Part shown: positions 20,453 to 31,983 of the stretch, one piece after another | Numbering within the stretch: the first letter of the stretch is position 1 | Layout of the letters: each line of letters starts with the position of its first letter | Assembly: GCA_002943765.1 (NCBI GenBank) | Contig: PQWQ01000011.1 | Span: 496,001-560,000 of the forward strand | Source of the DNA: Psoroptes ovis | Lineage: Eukaryota; Arthropoda; Arachnida; Sarcoptiformes; Psoroptidae | Direction: 5' to 3' | Length of the DNA stretch: 64,000 nucleotides | Notes under the pieces: model-generated | What the model was told of the DNA's origin: nothing | What the model saw: the letters and a program-made list of their open reading frames with translations, nothing else | The model's database searches: none | Made by a program: the position numbers and the translations under genes

Positions 20453-23400
20453 TCAACTTTTCACTGTGTATTTATTTCGATTTTGATATTTATTTGATTT
20501 ATTCTTTTTTTTTCATACATTATACATGTGAATATATATAATATTTTCAATTTCCTGCCTTAACTTCCTGTGAATGAATGCAGCAAATGTTTGCAAATGT
20601 ATAAAGTATACATACAAAATATATGATATTTAAATTGAATTTCAATTGAATATTTGATATGATGAAAATTCAATTTAAATGTTTTTACTTTTTTTTGTTG
20701 TTGCCTTTGTTGCCTTCATTTACTTTTCAATTTGTAACTTATCATCCATAACAATAATGCTAAAACAATTTGTAAAATAGTAAAAAAAAATACGACTAAA
20801 AATCGATTAGTTTTAAAGTGAATGAATTGAATTTTTTTTTCTTAAAAATTTCAAAATCAAAAACTATAAATATTTTTTTGATTGATCGATTACCAGCATA
20901 AATTGAAATTTAATTTTTAAAACATTTTAATCGAAAATTTTTGAAATTTTTTGAAAAAAAAAAAATGAAAAAATATTTAAAAAGTTTATTCTTTTGAACT
21001 GAAGACTTTAATATTTTCTCTGGAGAATTGAAGAAGAAGAATATGCATCCAATCGCTTTGAGCGAATTAAAAATCAATTATCAAAATCAAAAGCAATGAT
21101 GCCACTCAAGTGTTTGGTTGAAAAAAAGAAGAAAAAAATCAAAGTTTAATCAAGAATAATCAAATTAAATAAATAAAAGTTTGATTCAAAGTAGATTGAT
21201 TCCATTATTCTATTATTTAAATGAATATTTTATGATTTAATTCCATTATCTTTCAATGATAAAAAAATAAAATAAAAAAAAATGGAAAAATATTAATCAG
21301 ATTCAATTTTCCCAGGAAAATCAGCTGTCTATTATTGATAAATTATCATCGAAAATTATGATGGAAAAAAAAATGAAAATTTGTTTTCATTGTAGCAGTG
21401 ATTTAGTTTGCTATTGCACTTTCTCAACAACAACAATGGTCTACTTTTTCAAAATTATCTTTTTCCCACTTTAGCTGTCTGAAAGATAAATAAAAAATAA
21501 AACAAAACACTTCCAAAATCATTGTTTGGATATTGATAAGAGAATTATAATTTATGATAATGATATGGTATATTTTCAATCACAGACTCAACAAACAAAC
21601 AAACAAAACTAATAAACAATACAAAAACAAACAGAAAAAAATATAAAATCATTATGATTTATCATGTTCAAAAGATAAGAAAAATTGATTTTACCCCAAA
21701 ATAAATGTAGCAAAAGATTGATTGAATGAAAAATTTATTTGAATTGCAAATAATATATTTTTTTTCTATTTCATTTCAATTATCTAATCAATTTATATTG
21801 AATCAATTGAATTGAATAATAGTAGTCAATTGAATAATTGATCAATTGATTAATTTGAAAATTTTGTGTACTTGATTTATCTGATATATAAAGTAATAAT
21901 ACCAATTGTGTCAAAAAAATAAAATAAAATAAATAAATAATCATTGAAAAAGCAATGGGAAGAATTATGAAAAATGGAAAGTGAAATGAAATAAATAAAT
22001 AAATAAATCAAATCAAAACAAATTAATCAAATCAAAATCAAAGCAATTATTCATTATTATTCATTTGATAGAAAATGAATTGAAATGAAATGATAATTCT
22101 TTGATAATTTGACAATTTTATTCTTTGATATATTAAGCATATATCAAAGCATACATTGCATTGATAATCAGTTTCAGAAAAAAAATGATGAAAAAATAAT
22201 TGAAGATCAAAAAATTAAATAAATAATTTGCTTTTTATCTTTGTTAATACATTTCAAATCTAATTTCTGTAATGAAATGTCAAAAATTATTATTTTGATA
22301 ATTTTTTGATAATCAAATTTTGCTCTTCTATTTTTTTTCTTTTTTTTTTTGCTGGGAAATAAAATGATAATAATTTCCATAATTTATTTTTTCAGTTTTT
22401 TTTCTTCTTGTTTTCATAGTTGAATATGCTTCGATATCAGTCAGAAATCATTCATTTTAATTTCATTCAAACATTCATTCATTCATTCGTTCATTCACCA
22501 AATCATTAATCATTCGACCAAGTGTAACTATCTATATGCATGTGTGTGTATGTGTGTGTTTGCTTGTATGTTCATTTCTCACATGAAAAATGTTTTATTA
22601 TTATTATTAATCTTCAATATATGAACACCTTTAATTTTGTTCGGGTTTGTCATAGTTAAGTCATATGTATTCATTCATTTATTCATTGATAAATATAGCT
22701 ACTACATTTTGAATATGTTCAGACAGTCTTTACATAATAATAATAACATTTGAAAAGTTGAACAAAGTTTGTCAAAGTGTAAAGTAAAGTAAATATAATA
22801 TATGACTTGATGTTTCGAGGATTGAAAGAATGGTAAAAATATTTGAAAGACATAAAAAAAATAGAAAATTAGTAATAAAACATGACATTAGTAGTGCATA
22901 CATATTCATTCATATGATGTATGTAATTGGATATTTGTTTTTTTTTTCTTATTTCAAATAGAGAAATCTCGAGAAAATCTTAGGAGAGAAAAGAATCACA
23001 AGAATTTTTCACAAAAAAAATTACAAAGACGAATCGTGACAAAGAATTTGACACATTTCAAAAACTTTTGTGTTTTGATCCGGATTTCAATTTTTGTATG
23101 GAATTTGCGATAGAAAAGTATTTTGAATAAAAAAAAATGGACAAAATCCTAATTTTGAAATTCGAAAAGAATTTAAATATGAACATAGAAAACTTACCAA
23201 ATGAAATTTTCATCAAATTTTTAATTCAAATCTTATGCAAAGAAGATTGAAATGATCATTATTTATATTCATTGAAAGGTAAATAAGTTTAAATTTTGAA
23301 ATTTTAAAATTTTCTCGTAGAATTTTTCAAAGAATTAAATGCCAATATTCAGGTGGTTAATGATCGATCAATCATAATCATAATTAATTGAATGTTGTTC

Positions 23401-24271
23401 GCTGGTTGTTTAACACAAATGTTTTTAAACAAAATGAAATATGAAACATCGAAAAAAATAATACAAGAAATAATGAAATCAATTCAACATTTTGTTGTTA
23501 AATATGTTATTGATGTTGTTTGTTGTTGTTGTTGTTGCTGTCATAAAATCTAAACACAAATCATAAATAATAATGTTTAGATTGGTTTCAATGTTTTTTT
23601 TTCTATCTTAAACATTGAATTTTGATGGTGGCAAATAATCCATAAATAAAAATATCAAATTTCATTTTTTGCGAAAAATTAATGTTTCATTTTTTTTTTG
23701 TATTGTTTACCTTTTGGTTGAATTTTTTGTATTTTTCATTCACATTTCATTATCATTGAACAATATTAATATTGATAATGATGATGATGATGATGAATAA
23801 TCTCAGAAAAATATATGAAAAATATAAAACAAACAAACAAATGGATGAAATACGTCAAAATAAATGTGTGTTCAAGTGTTCATTTTTCTTGAATTTCTTT
23901 TAGTGTTTTCTCATAAATCTATATATTTCAATAATGAATATGAATCATATCTGTGGTTTTTTTTTTTGCTATTAGAAGACATTGTTCAATATTTTTTTTT
24001 TGTTTATTGTTTCATTTTTGATTCATTTGATTTGATTTGTTTATGACTACGATGGAGATGGTGATGATGATGATGATGATCATAGAACACGGTGGCAAAA
24101 TTGAAGAATCGACTATAAGATGAAACAAACAAATGTTTTGATTAAAATTGATTGATATATGGTTGTTGTTGCTGGCGGTGGTGCTGGTGCTATTCTTCGT
24201 ATGGATGAAGCTGAAATTGTCAGATATTGTACACCTGGAATGAATTTATTTTGAAGTATTTCAAATTATTA

Positions 24272-25544
24272 CCTTGTCCGGCGTAAAGTTAGGGTGACAT
24301 CTATCTAAATAATTCAGCAATCGCTTGATGTTTCGGGACCAAATTTTCACCACTAGTACTGGGACTAATGCTTCATCGAAAAAAAAAGAATTTTCGAATT
24401 TCCCTCAGAGATGACCCTAGAGTGGCCCATTTTAAAAAGGTCCAATAAAAACAGCATGATTTTGACAAAATCATCAAAATTCCAGGATTCACAGCTTCCA
24501 GAATCCAAAAACAATTGTGGGAAATTTTGATGGGCCTAGGATATTCTCAGAAAACAGAAGAAAAATCGATGATATCAATCATCAGTAGGAGAAAAAGCTT
24601 AAAAATGATCGAAGACTAGTCGTTTGTTTAAGGGTTGAAAAAGACCCGAGAATCCGAGGAATCAAAAAAATGTTTCAAGAATGTAAGAGCCTGGAATGTT
24701 GGTGATCTGTCCCTCAAATTTGAAGTTCCTAGGAGCAGTGTGTGGAACATTACACCCCTAAAATCAAAGCAAGTCAGATTTCGAAAAATTCAAATCCAAC
24801 ATTGGGACCCAAGACCAAATCACTTTGAAAAAAGATTGATGTCACAAGAGTTCACTTTGCTCAACACGTCTCTCAAAGTGATAGTGACACATTTCTCCCA
24901 CTGAAAAATTCTGGGCCCCACTACAGCATTCTCTTGTTGAAGGAAGTGGAAATTTCACCCAGTTAAAGAAGAGCTAGGACCAAAATTTTTACAACAGGGA
25001 TCGGGTGAGAGAATAGCATTCTCATCATGACCATGGATATCCTTGTCATCGTCTTTCGGCATCTCTGGCACGAAAATTAAGCAATAACAACCAAGGCCCA
25101 TAGGACGTTAATCGGGACCCATGGCCCCGTAAGAATGGTTGAAAAAGACTGCAAGGATATAATATTCTTCTTGATAATGTTTGGTTCCATGAAAATTAAG
25201 TTGTCACGTGATTATCCCTGAAAAACTATTTTGACATTTAAAGTCGGGTCAATATGACCCAGGTCATAATTTTTGTGACCAAAACTGTCTTGTCTCGTGA
25301 AAATATGGATTTCAAGCATTCGATTACAAAATTTAAATATTTCCAAAAATACTGCTAATTTGGTCATTTTGAACAATTTGCAAAAGGGCCATTTTGACAA
25401 GGTCCCTAGGGTACTTGGGCCTTGAAAATCATTCATAAGGTTTGAAGAAAACTAAATTTTATTATGTTAAAGTTTCGCTAAGACATCTTCAATAGTTTTT
25501 GAAAAAATTGAATTTGAACACTCCTAACTTTACTCCGGACAAGG
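24272..25544. mobile_element. Decayed Tc1/mariner-superfamily transposon, 1.27 kb
   Basis: The terminal inverted repeats CCTTGTCCGGCGTAAAGTTA (left) and its near-exact reverse complement (right end, ACTTTACTCCGGACAAGG) are flanked by TA on each side. Inside, the plus strand has traces of a transposase: a helix-turn-helix-like stretch (LSLKFEVPRSSVWNI, about 24708-24752) and FLQQGSGERIAFS (about 24985-25023), which resembles the FxQQDxAxxH block around the second catalytic Asp, with that Asp replaced. Multiple stops and frame breaks make it a dead copy. Confidence 0.8.
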
Positions 25545-28500
25545 TAATATTATTTATTGATTCATTCATTCATTCATTTATTCATTGGTTCAATATTTCT
25601 TCAACAATTTCTTAATTGAAATTCGCAAAAGTTTAATTGAAAATAAACAATCACAGAAATAAGAAAAATATTTGAAAAATATCATAAATATAAGGATTTT
25701 ATCCTCTTCGTTTCAATAGTAATATCAATAATTTTAATTATCATTGTTTCGTAGTTTTTTGTCTTGAAAAAATTCATTTCAACGTAGGTTTACTGTCATG
25801 TGTATTGGCCATGATTCATGGTATAAAACATGGAATAGAATTGAAATATAAAAAATAAAAATAAAACAAAGCAACTAAGCACAGCAATGTTGATATTGTT
25901 GATGATAATTCATATTGAATGTACATCGAAATGAAAATATTTCGAAAAAAAACAAAATCAAAATGAAATGAAATGAAAAAAAGATGGAGATTATTTATTT
26001 ATTATTTTTTATTTTATATGAAATATAAAAATGTATTTTTTTGTTTCTCAATAATTTCAAAAGAATTTCGTATTGGCGTATTTTTGGCGTACATTATTTG
26101 TAAGACAAATAATCATATTGTACTTTTGAAAATTTCTAATGAAAATTTCATTTGTTTTGAAAATTCTTTGGAATTTTCATCATTTGTTTCGTTTTTGTTT
26201 TTCAGTCGTTTTTTTTCGTCGTCGTTGTCATAATTACTTGGAAAAACAGTAGAAAAAAATGCTTTTTATTCTGACTGAAGAGGTTGGAGTTTGAATTGAA
26301 TTCATTCAATTTATTTATTTGATTTTGAACTTGAATCAAATTCAAACTTATTGTTTCGTTTTAATGGCAAACATTTATGGAATGATTCTCTACGATTGAA
26401 TTGTTTGAATTAAAATCATGTTTTCTTTTTTTTTTGTTTTCTCTTTAATTGAATAATTATCATCAATGATCATTAATGATTCGATGATGACAATAAAATA
26501 ATAATGATTATTTTAAATTTTTGACATGTGAAACATTATATATTCATTGATAAATGTAATCACAATCGTTCAGCTATCGTGTTTCGAATTGCCATTGATT
26601 CTGTTGTTCCTTTTCTTTTAATGATTATTTAATGAAGGCCAAAAAATTTTAGAAATTTTTGAAAGCAGCAATTCTGGAATCAGTAAAATTTTTGATTGAT
26701 TTTTTCTTCTTTTATTTCATTTCATTTCATTTCATTTAAATTACATTTCGTCATCATCATCATGAACGGATTCGGTGCAAATCGATTCATTGAAAAAAAA
26801 TATTGTTTTCGGTTTTCAAAACAGAAAATATACAAAACAGTAAGAAAATGAATTGAATTCACGAAGAGAAATTGTCTGATGATGATCAAAATAATAATAA
26901 TGATATTTTGACTGTAATAATGATGATGATGATGTCGTTGTTGTATTGTGTTGTATTGTTGATCAAATGATCAAATAAAGATATGAAATGAAAATATGCA
27001 AAAATTTCGTTTGGTTTTCGTTTCCCATTCGCACATATGAAATTATCAAACACACACACACACACACATACACATACACATTGCATAACATTACATAGCA
27101 ACATTCATTTTCAACCTAGCAAAAGAAACGAAAATATTAAGATAAAAAGGAAATGTGAAAATATGGAGGATGATGAACACCAACAACGAATAAACGTATG
27201 AAACGCACGCATAACAAACCAAATAGAATGAAATCAAAAAAGTATTTTTTTTGATAAAAATTTGGCCAACAATTTCGAACAACTAACGACGACGACAACA
27301 ACAACAGCAGCAGCTAAACAACAACAAGCAATCAGCATCGAAACCAACCAACGAAAAAATATATTTCCAAAATATTTGGTTGTCCGAAAAGTTCATTTCG
27401 CTTAATCAATAAAGTTGCTCATAAAAATCGGCCAGAACTTTCCGGACAACCTATTATAAATGTAACACACGCACATACACACACACACACTTACTAACTA
27501 ACCATGTGCGTGTGTTGTACCATTATTATTATTATTATCATCATCAATATCTGTACAAACACACACACTCAGGACACTAAGCTATACCGTTTGTGGATCG
27601 GCGGCGTCATAGAATAATCATCAACAACAACATCATCAAACGAAAACAACTGCGATCAAGCATTGCATTCTCATTGCATACACGTATATAACTTCTTCTT
27701 AGTTTTAATATTTCATTCCTTTCCAGAATCGAGAATTTCATTCAATTTTTATTGCATTTTTTTTCTCGTGATTTGACGCACACGCATAAAACAAAGCAGA
27801 AATGAAAAAAAAAATTGAAAGTTTTCCAAATAGAATCATTGAAGATGATAATGCAAAGTAAACCAGGAATATATTTTTCCCTATTAAAAAAAAAAAAAGT
27901 AATCATTGTTGGAACAACAACAGACGTAATCATACAACAAACAACACCAACACAACAACAAACGACACAATCGCAAATACTTGAATACACTTCAGTCTTT
28001 ATTTTTTCATTTTTTTAGTTTTGAATTGACAATCAAATTCACCATAGAAAATATAATGATAATAATAATAATCTAATAAGTAAACTAATAATTTCTTCTT
28101 CAATCAGAGAAAGATATATTTTGAAAGGTAGAAGCAGGCAAGCTGGCAGGCAAATGTTTTTGTTATTTTAATTTTGATTCAATTTATTTATTTGTACTTT
28201 TTTTTTGCATTCATTCTACTGTGATCATATCACCAATGATCATCGAGATTTATATTGAATTTTGAATTAAACTGAATTGCATTGAATTAAATTGAAATGA
28301 TTTGAAACTGAATCAAATGAATAAACAAACAAAACAATTAAATGAAATGAAATATAAAAAAAAAATTTAAAAGGATACCAATTGAATCAAGTTTTTTCTT
28401 TCGCTATTAAATTCTAATAATAGGATTTTTTTTACCGATTATTTTGATTATTTTTATTTACTTTTACCAAACAATAATAATAATTATATAAATAATTCTG

Positions 28501-29197
28501 AAAAGTGTACTTTGGACATTTGAAAATCATTGGAGACAGGTTTTTTTTTCAATTGTTGTTTTCAATCAAAAGCATAAAACCATGATTTTGTCCAATGAAT
28601 TCGTCGTGGTGGTGGTGGTGTTGGTGGTGGATGTTCATAATATTGAAAATTATTGTTTATTTAATTCTGGATTTTTGTCTTTTTTGTTTGTTTTTGAAAA
28701 TTTTAAAGAGCAGGAAAAGCGCATTTGCTTCTTTTTTTTCATACTATTCAATTCAATTGAATTCAATTTACTTCAAATTCTTTAATTTTGATTCATTTCA
28801 TTCTTCATCATCAACAACGACGACGACAACAACAACATATAGGCATATTTCCGTTGATTAAATGTCATAGAATTAAGAGATGAATGAAGAGAGAGAGAGA
28901 GGAAAGAAAATGATGGCAATTCTTCATGAAACATCATTATTTTGAATGAAATTGATATGAATTTTAAATGGAATGAAATGAGAATTTCTTTCCATTGAAA
29001 TTAAATATGATTAATTTTTTTGCTGACCAATTTTTTTTTCATTACTTTTTGAAAATTAAATTATTAATTCAATCATTATTGATGATCGTTGAATTCTTTA
29101 TATTTCAAAATTACATTCAAAATTAATAAATAATCAATAATTTTCATTTTTCATTTTCATTGATTATTTATTTGAAATCTATATATAAAATTTTGAT
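25545..29197. other. Intergenic DNA, about 3.6 kb, no gene recognised
   Basis: The stretch contains a mariner MITE (27375-27454), (CA)n at about 27050-27080 and purine- or CAA-rich tracts around 27290-27350 and 28810-28840 that could be 5' UTR sequence. No conserved coding sequence is seen. Confidence 0.5.
27375..27454. mobile_element. Mariner-derived MITE, 80 bp
   Basis: The end repeats GGTTGTCCGAAAAGTTC and, inverted, GGTTGTCCGGAAAGTTC differ at one of 17 positions and are flanked by TA. Unlike the MITE at 18984-19063 the interior is not palindromic, so it looks like an internal-deletion derivative of a mariner element. It has the same length as the other MITE. Confidence 0.8.
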
Positions 29198-29503
29198 TTA
29201 TATTCGACGTATCTTTTTCGATCCTTTTAATTTTTTCAATTTATTTTTATTGGTTATTTTCTGTACAATTTCAGCTTTTTTTGCATTTTCTTCGCGACGT
29301 TTTTGATTTTCTTCACGACGTTTACGTTTTTCAGCAATCGTTGCCATTTTTTCTTCACGCAATTCATTTTCCATTGATTTTATTAATAATTTTTCTTGTT
29401 TCAACTCCATTTTTTTCTTCCAATTTGTTTTGATCGGTTTGTCTAATACTAAATTACGACGGAATGGTTTTGAATTGATTTTTTTATTTTTTATTTTGGC
29501 CAT
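29198..29503 (-). CDS. CCDC86: CCDC86/Cgr1-like nucleolar protein (101 aa)
   Basis: This short single-exon protein is almost entirely basic coiled coil. It carries the Cgr1 family signature: a K-P-I/K-T-x-W start (DKPIKTNWKKKMELK) followed by repeated KRRREENxKRREENAKKAE and a C-terminal KLKKLKGSKKIRRI. Yeast Cgr1 works in nucleoli in 60S rRNA processing; human CCDC86 is a larger protein with this C-terminal domain, so the mite copy is the core domain alone. ATG follows a clean leader and the stop is close to the 3' end of the domain. Confidence 0.85.
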   Translation of the reverse strand: MAKIKNKKINSKPFRRNLVLDKPIKTNWKKKMELKQEKLLIKSMENELREEKMATIAEKRKRREENQKRREENAKKAEIVQKITNKNKLKKLKGSKKIRRI

Positions 29504-29989
29504 CTTTCTTTACGATCGATAATGATTGAATAATAATAATTTTTGATTAGATAAACAATAATTATTTGATTGAATTTAATTGTTGATGAAACGAAAATCT
29601 AAATTAGTTGATTGCAGAATTTTAATTGTAAAATAGTCGGCCGATACATGTGGTCTTTTAAACTTGATGAAAACATATCGCTAGATGGCAGAATATTAAG
29701 TATTTATTGCAAATACCTATTAGCAATCATTTGACATTTAAAGAATTTAATTTGGACAATTAATTAATCATCTGGTGAGAATTTAAGAATGTATGAACCC
29801 AGGATTACAGAATTAATTTTTGATTCGAAAGATTTATTATGTTGGATGATATTTTCATTTTATTTTCAGAGATTGATTGATCCTGTTTAAAATCATGATT
29901 TTTATCGTCGATTACAATTTGAATTGAGTTAAAATTTTTTTTGATAAAATACAGCGTTATATATGCATGATAAGTTTGTCAAAAAGCAA
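29504..29989. other. Intergenic region between CCDC86 and MBD2/3
   Basis: Both neighbours are on the minus strand, so this is the CCDC86 promoter plus the MBD2/3 3' region. It contains CGCTAGATGGCAG (29679-29691), one of three similar motifs in the window. Confidence 0.6.
29679..29692 (+). promoter_or_regulatory. CTCF-like motif (CGCTAGATGGCAGA)
   Basis: The core YAGRKGGCRS of the animal CTCF consensus is matched (TAGATGGCAG). It lies about 180 bp upstream of the CCDC86 start. The assignment to CTCF is inference. Confidence 0.35.
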
Positions 29990-30814
29990 TCAAGAATTCA
30001 ATGCATCTCGTAATTTTTGACGAAATTTTCGAACAACTTCTTCTTGTTGTAAAATATCTTGTTCAGAAACGGTGATCGAATGAGATAATGGTTGATGTGG
30101 ATTTATGAATGCTAATAAATTTCTCATTCCATCCTCTTCATCCATTTCACGTCGAATACGATTGATTATTTTGCGTTCTTGTCCTCGTATAGCATGTTGA
30201 TCATTATATAAATTTGCTGTAATTGTACGCAATATATCTTCATTGTTGGCCAATTTTGAATTGAATGTGCGAATATTGGGCGGCAATTGAAAATCATCCA
30301 AACGTTCAAGTGCATGATTTGATGCTCTTTGTCCTAACAATCTTCTTGGCCAAAACATTTGAAATGGTCTTTCATTATTATAATTATTATTACTGTTATT
30401 TGATCGTAATTCATTGATATTTATATTGAGTTTACGATACATTTCTTTGATTTGTTGTTTATTTAATACTTTCGATCCTTTGGAACCAGTTTTTACAATT
30501 GTTACTGGATGCTTGAAAAATGCATTCGTCTGACGAATAGGATTGACAGTTGTTGGATCTTGTTTCAATATTCGATGATCATGTGAGCCAGTGGATTTTT
30601 TATTTTTACGCAATAATAATGGATTAATTTTTCCAGTACGATAATCAAATGATGATAAATCGATTGTATGACCAAGATATTTAGCTAATTCAGATTTAGA
30701 TTTAATACGTTGACCATCAGGACTAATGTAAATAACATCAGTTTTGATTGTTAAACCATTTGAACGTTTTACTTCTTCACGTTTCCAGCCATCTGGTAAT
30801 GCTGATAAGGACAT
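29990..30814 (-). CDS. MBD3: MBD2/3, methyl-CpG-binding-domain protein of the NuRD complex (274 aa)
   Basis: MBD2/3 is the scaffold subunit of the Mi-2/NuRD deacetylase-remodelling complex in the nucleus. The N-terminal MBD fold is clear (GWKREEV, SPDGQRIKSKSELAKYLG, DLSSFDYRTGK). The region with VRQT-type sequence (NPIRQTNAFFKHPVTIV) and the C-terminal coiled coil (VSEQDILQQEEVVRKFRQKL, which pairs with p66/GATAD2 in vertebrates) follow the vertebrate order. Length is close to human MBD3 (291 aa). In the MBD, the Tyr that contacts 5-methylcytosine in MBD2 is Ile (residue 28) and the second Arg finger is Lys (residue 38), so methyl-CpG reading is doubtful. Single exon. Confidence 0.92.
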   Translation of the reverse strand: MSLSALPDGWKREEVKRSNGLTIKTDVIYISPDGQRIKSKSELAKYLGHTIDLSSFDYRTGKINPLLLRKNKKSTGSHDHRILKQDPTTVNPIRQTNAFFKHPVTIVKTGSKGSKVLNKQQIKEMYRKLNININELRSNNSNNNYNNERPFQMFWPRRLLGQRASNHALERLDDFQLPPNIRTFNSKLANNEDILRTITANLYNDQHAIRGQERKIINRIRREMDEEDGMRNLLAFINPHQPLSHSITVSEQDILQQEEVVRKFRQKLRDALNS

Positions 30815-31111
30815 TTTTTTCGCTGCCAGTAAATTTAATTATCCTTAAAAATTGACAATAAATATAATTAATAAAAACAGAATTAATTCAATTTTGAACT
30901 CATAATTGTGATGAGAGTTTGCACAGCACTATTTCGACACAAGTGGTTAGCACAATTCGAAAATTTTAAAAAATTCGCGAATTTTGGTTTTTACGGTTTG
31001 CCAAAAAGAAAAAGAAGGAAAAATCTCCATTTCTTGGCTGGTAATCTAAATGAATACATTGAGTTTCAAATGATTTTATTAAAAATAAATATTAAAAAAT
31101 AATAAAAAAAA

Positions 31112-31735
31112 ATGATTTCATCAATTCTGGTCAATTTTGTTGATATTATGGTCAATGATGGAGAATCTATGTCCAATTCCTTGGAACAACAACATGAATC
31201 ACGTTTTAAAATTGAATTCAATTTTGAAAGAGCTTTGATTCTTACAATCATATTACTATTATTATTATTCATTCCAGTATGGTTAATTTGTTTCATTTCA
31301 CGTCCAGCTAGTCATTTACATTGGTCAAGTTATAATTATTTTCATCGTAAACAAGAATTTATGAAGAAAAAATTTGAATCCAAAAATAATAAAACACCGA
31401 TAAGCATTTTGAATGAAAATATGGTAAAGAAAAATCAAAACATTGGTGATGATGATGATAACTCGAATACGATGAACAAACAACTACAAGAACCGAAAAC
31501 TGTCAAATCAAAATACTCAATGAAAACCGATACATTTATTGTAAGTGATAATGATATTGATTCATTGGACAGTTGCACGAAAATTATCGATAATAAAAAT
31601 AATTCAACAATGTTCGGTAAGAAAAATATTAGTATAAAAAGCAAGAAAAATAATTCACAGAACAGAATCAAAAAACAAATGGAAAATGTCGAGAAAAGTG
31701 ATAAATCTGAAAATGAATTTACTTCAATTGAATAA
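31112..31735 (+). CDS. Unrecognised single-pass membrane protein (207 aa)
   Basis: I do not recognise this ORF. It has a hydrophobic segment at about residues 40-62 (ILLLLLFIPVWLICFI) and then a short conserved-looking stretch (SRPASHLHWSSYNYFHRK). The rest is Lys/Asn/Ser-rich hydrophilic tail without domains. There is no signal peptide before the TM, so a type II or III single-pass topology is possible. It begins with ATG 297 bp from the divergent MBD2/3 start and ends 248 bp before ASCC3. Later in-frame ATGs (residues 13 and 20) could also serve. It could still be a chance ORF. Confidence 0.45.
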   Translation: MISSILVNFVDIMVNDGESMSNSLEQQHESRFKIEFNFERALILTIILLLLLFIPVWLICFISRPASHLHWSSYNYFHRKQEFMKKKFESKNNKTPISILNENMVKKNQNIGDDDDNSNTMNKQLQEPKTVKSKYSMKTDTFIVSDNDIDSLDSCTKIIDNKNNSTMFGKKNISIKSKKNNSQNRIKKQMENVEKSDKSENEFTSIE

Positions 31736-31983
31736 TTTTTAATGAAAATTTAAATTTTTTTTTTTTTTGAAAATAAAAATGATTGAAAAATGATAGCTGG
31801 GTCGAAATAGACTCTTCACAATTTTCTATTTGATCAAATAAAGAAATTGCAAAATGTTTTCATTTTCACAATTGAAATTGTTGAATGTATTAAAAGTGTT
31901 TCGTGGAAGTGTTAATTTGAAGTGAAAAGAATTTGAAATTTTAAGAAGTGTTAAACTAATTGAAATTGTTTCGCGACAACACC

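Larger units (their letters stand above)
19066..24271. other. Gene-poor intergenic DNA with simple repeats and a hAT MITE
   Basis: This is 5.2 kb without a recognisable gene. It contains the hAT MITE at 19425-19611, (TG)n at about 19963-19999, (TTA)n at about 20250-20277, (TGAA)n at about 20398-20452 and a GAT run at about 23777-23796. Open frames are short and low-complexity. Part could be long introns or UTRs of genes whose coding exons are not seen. Confidence 0.5.

Noticed and set aside
24635..24904. An 89-codon ORF in the Tc1-like element as a live gene
   Set aside because: It is a fragment of a transposase relic with stops on both sides and has no complete domain.
30908..31102. Plus-strand 64-codon ORF before the one-TM protein
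   Set aside because: Basic low-complexity sequence in a divergent promoter region; no family resemblance.
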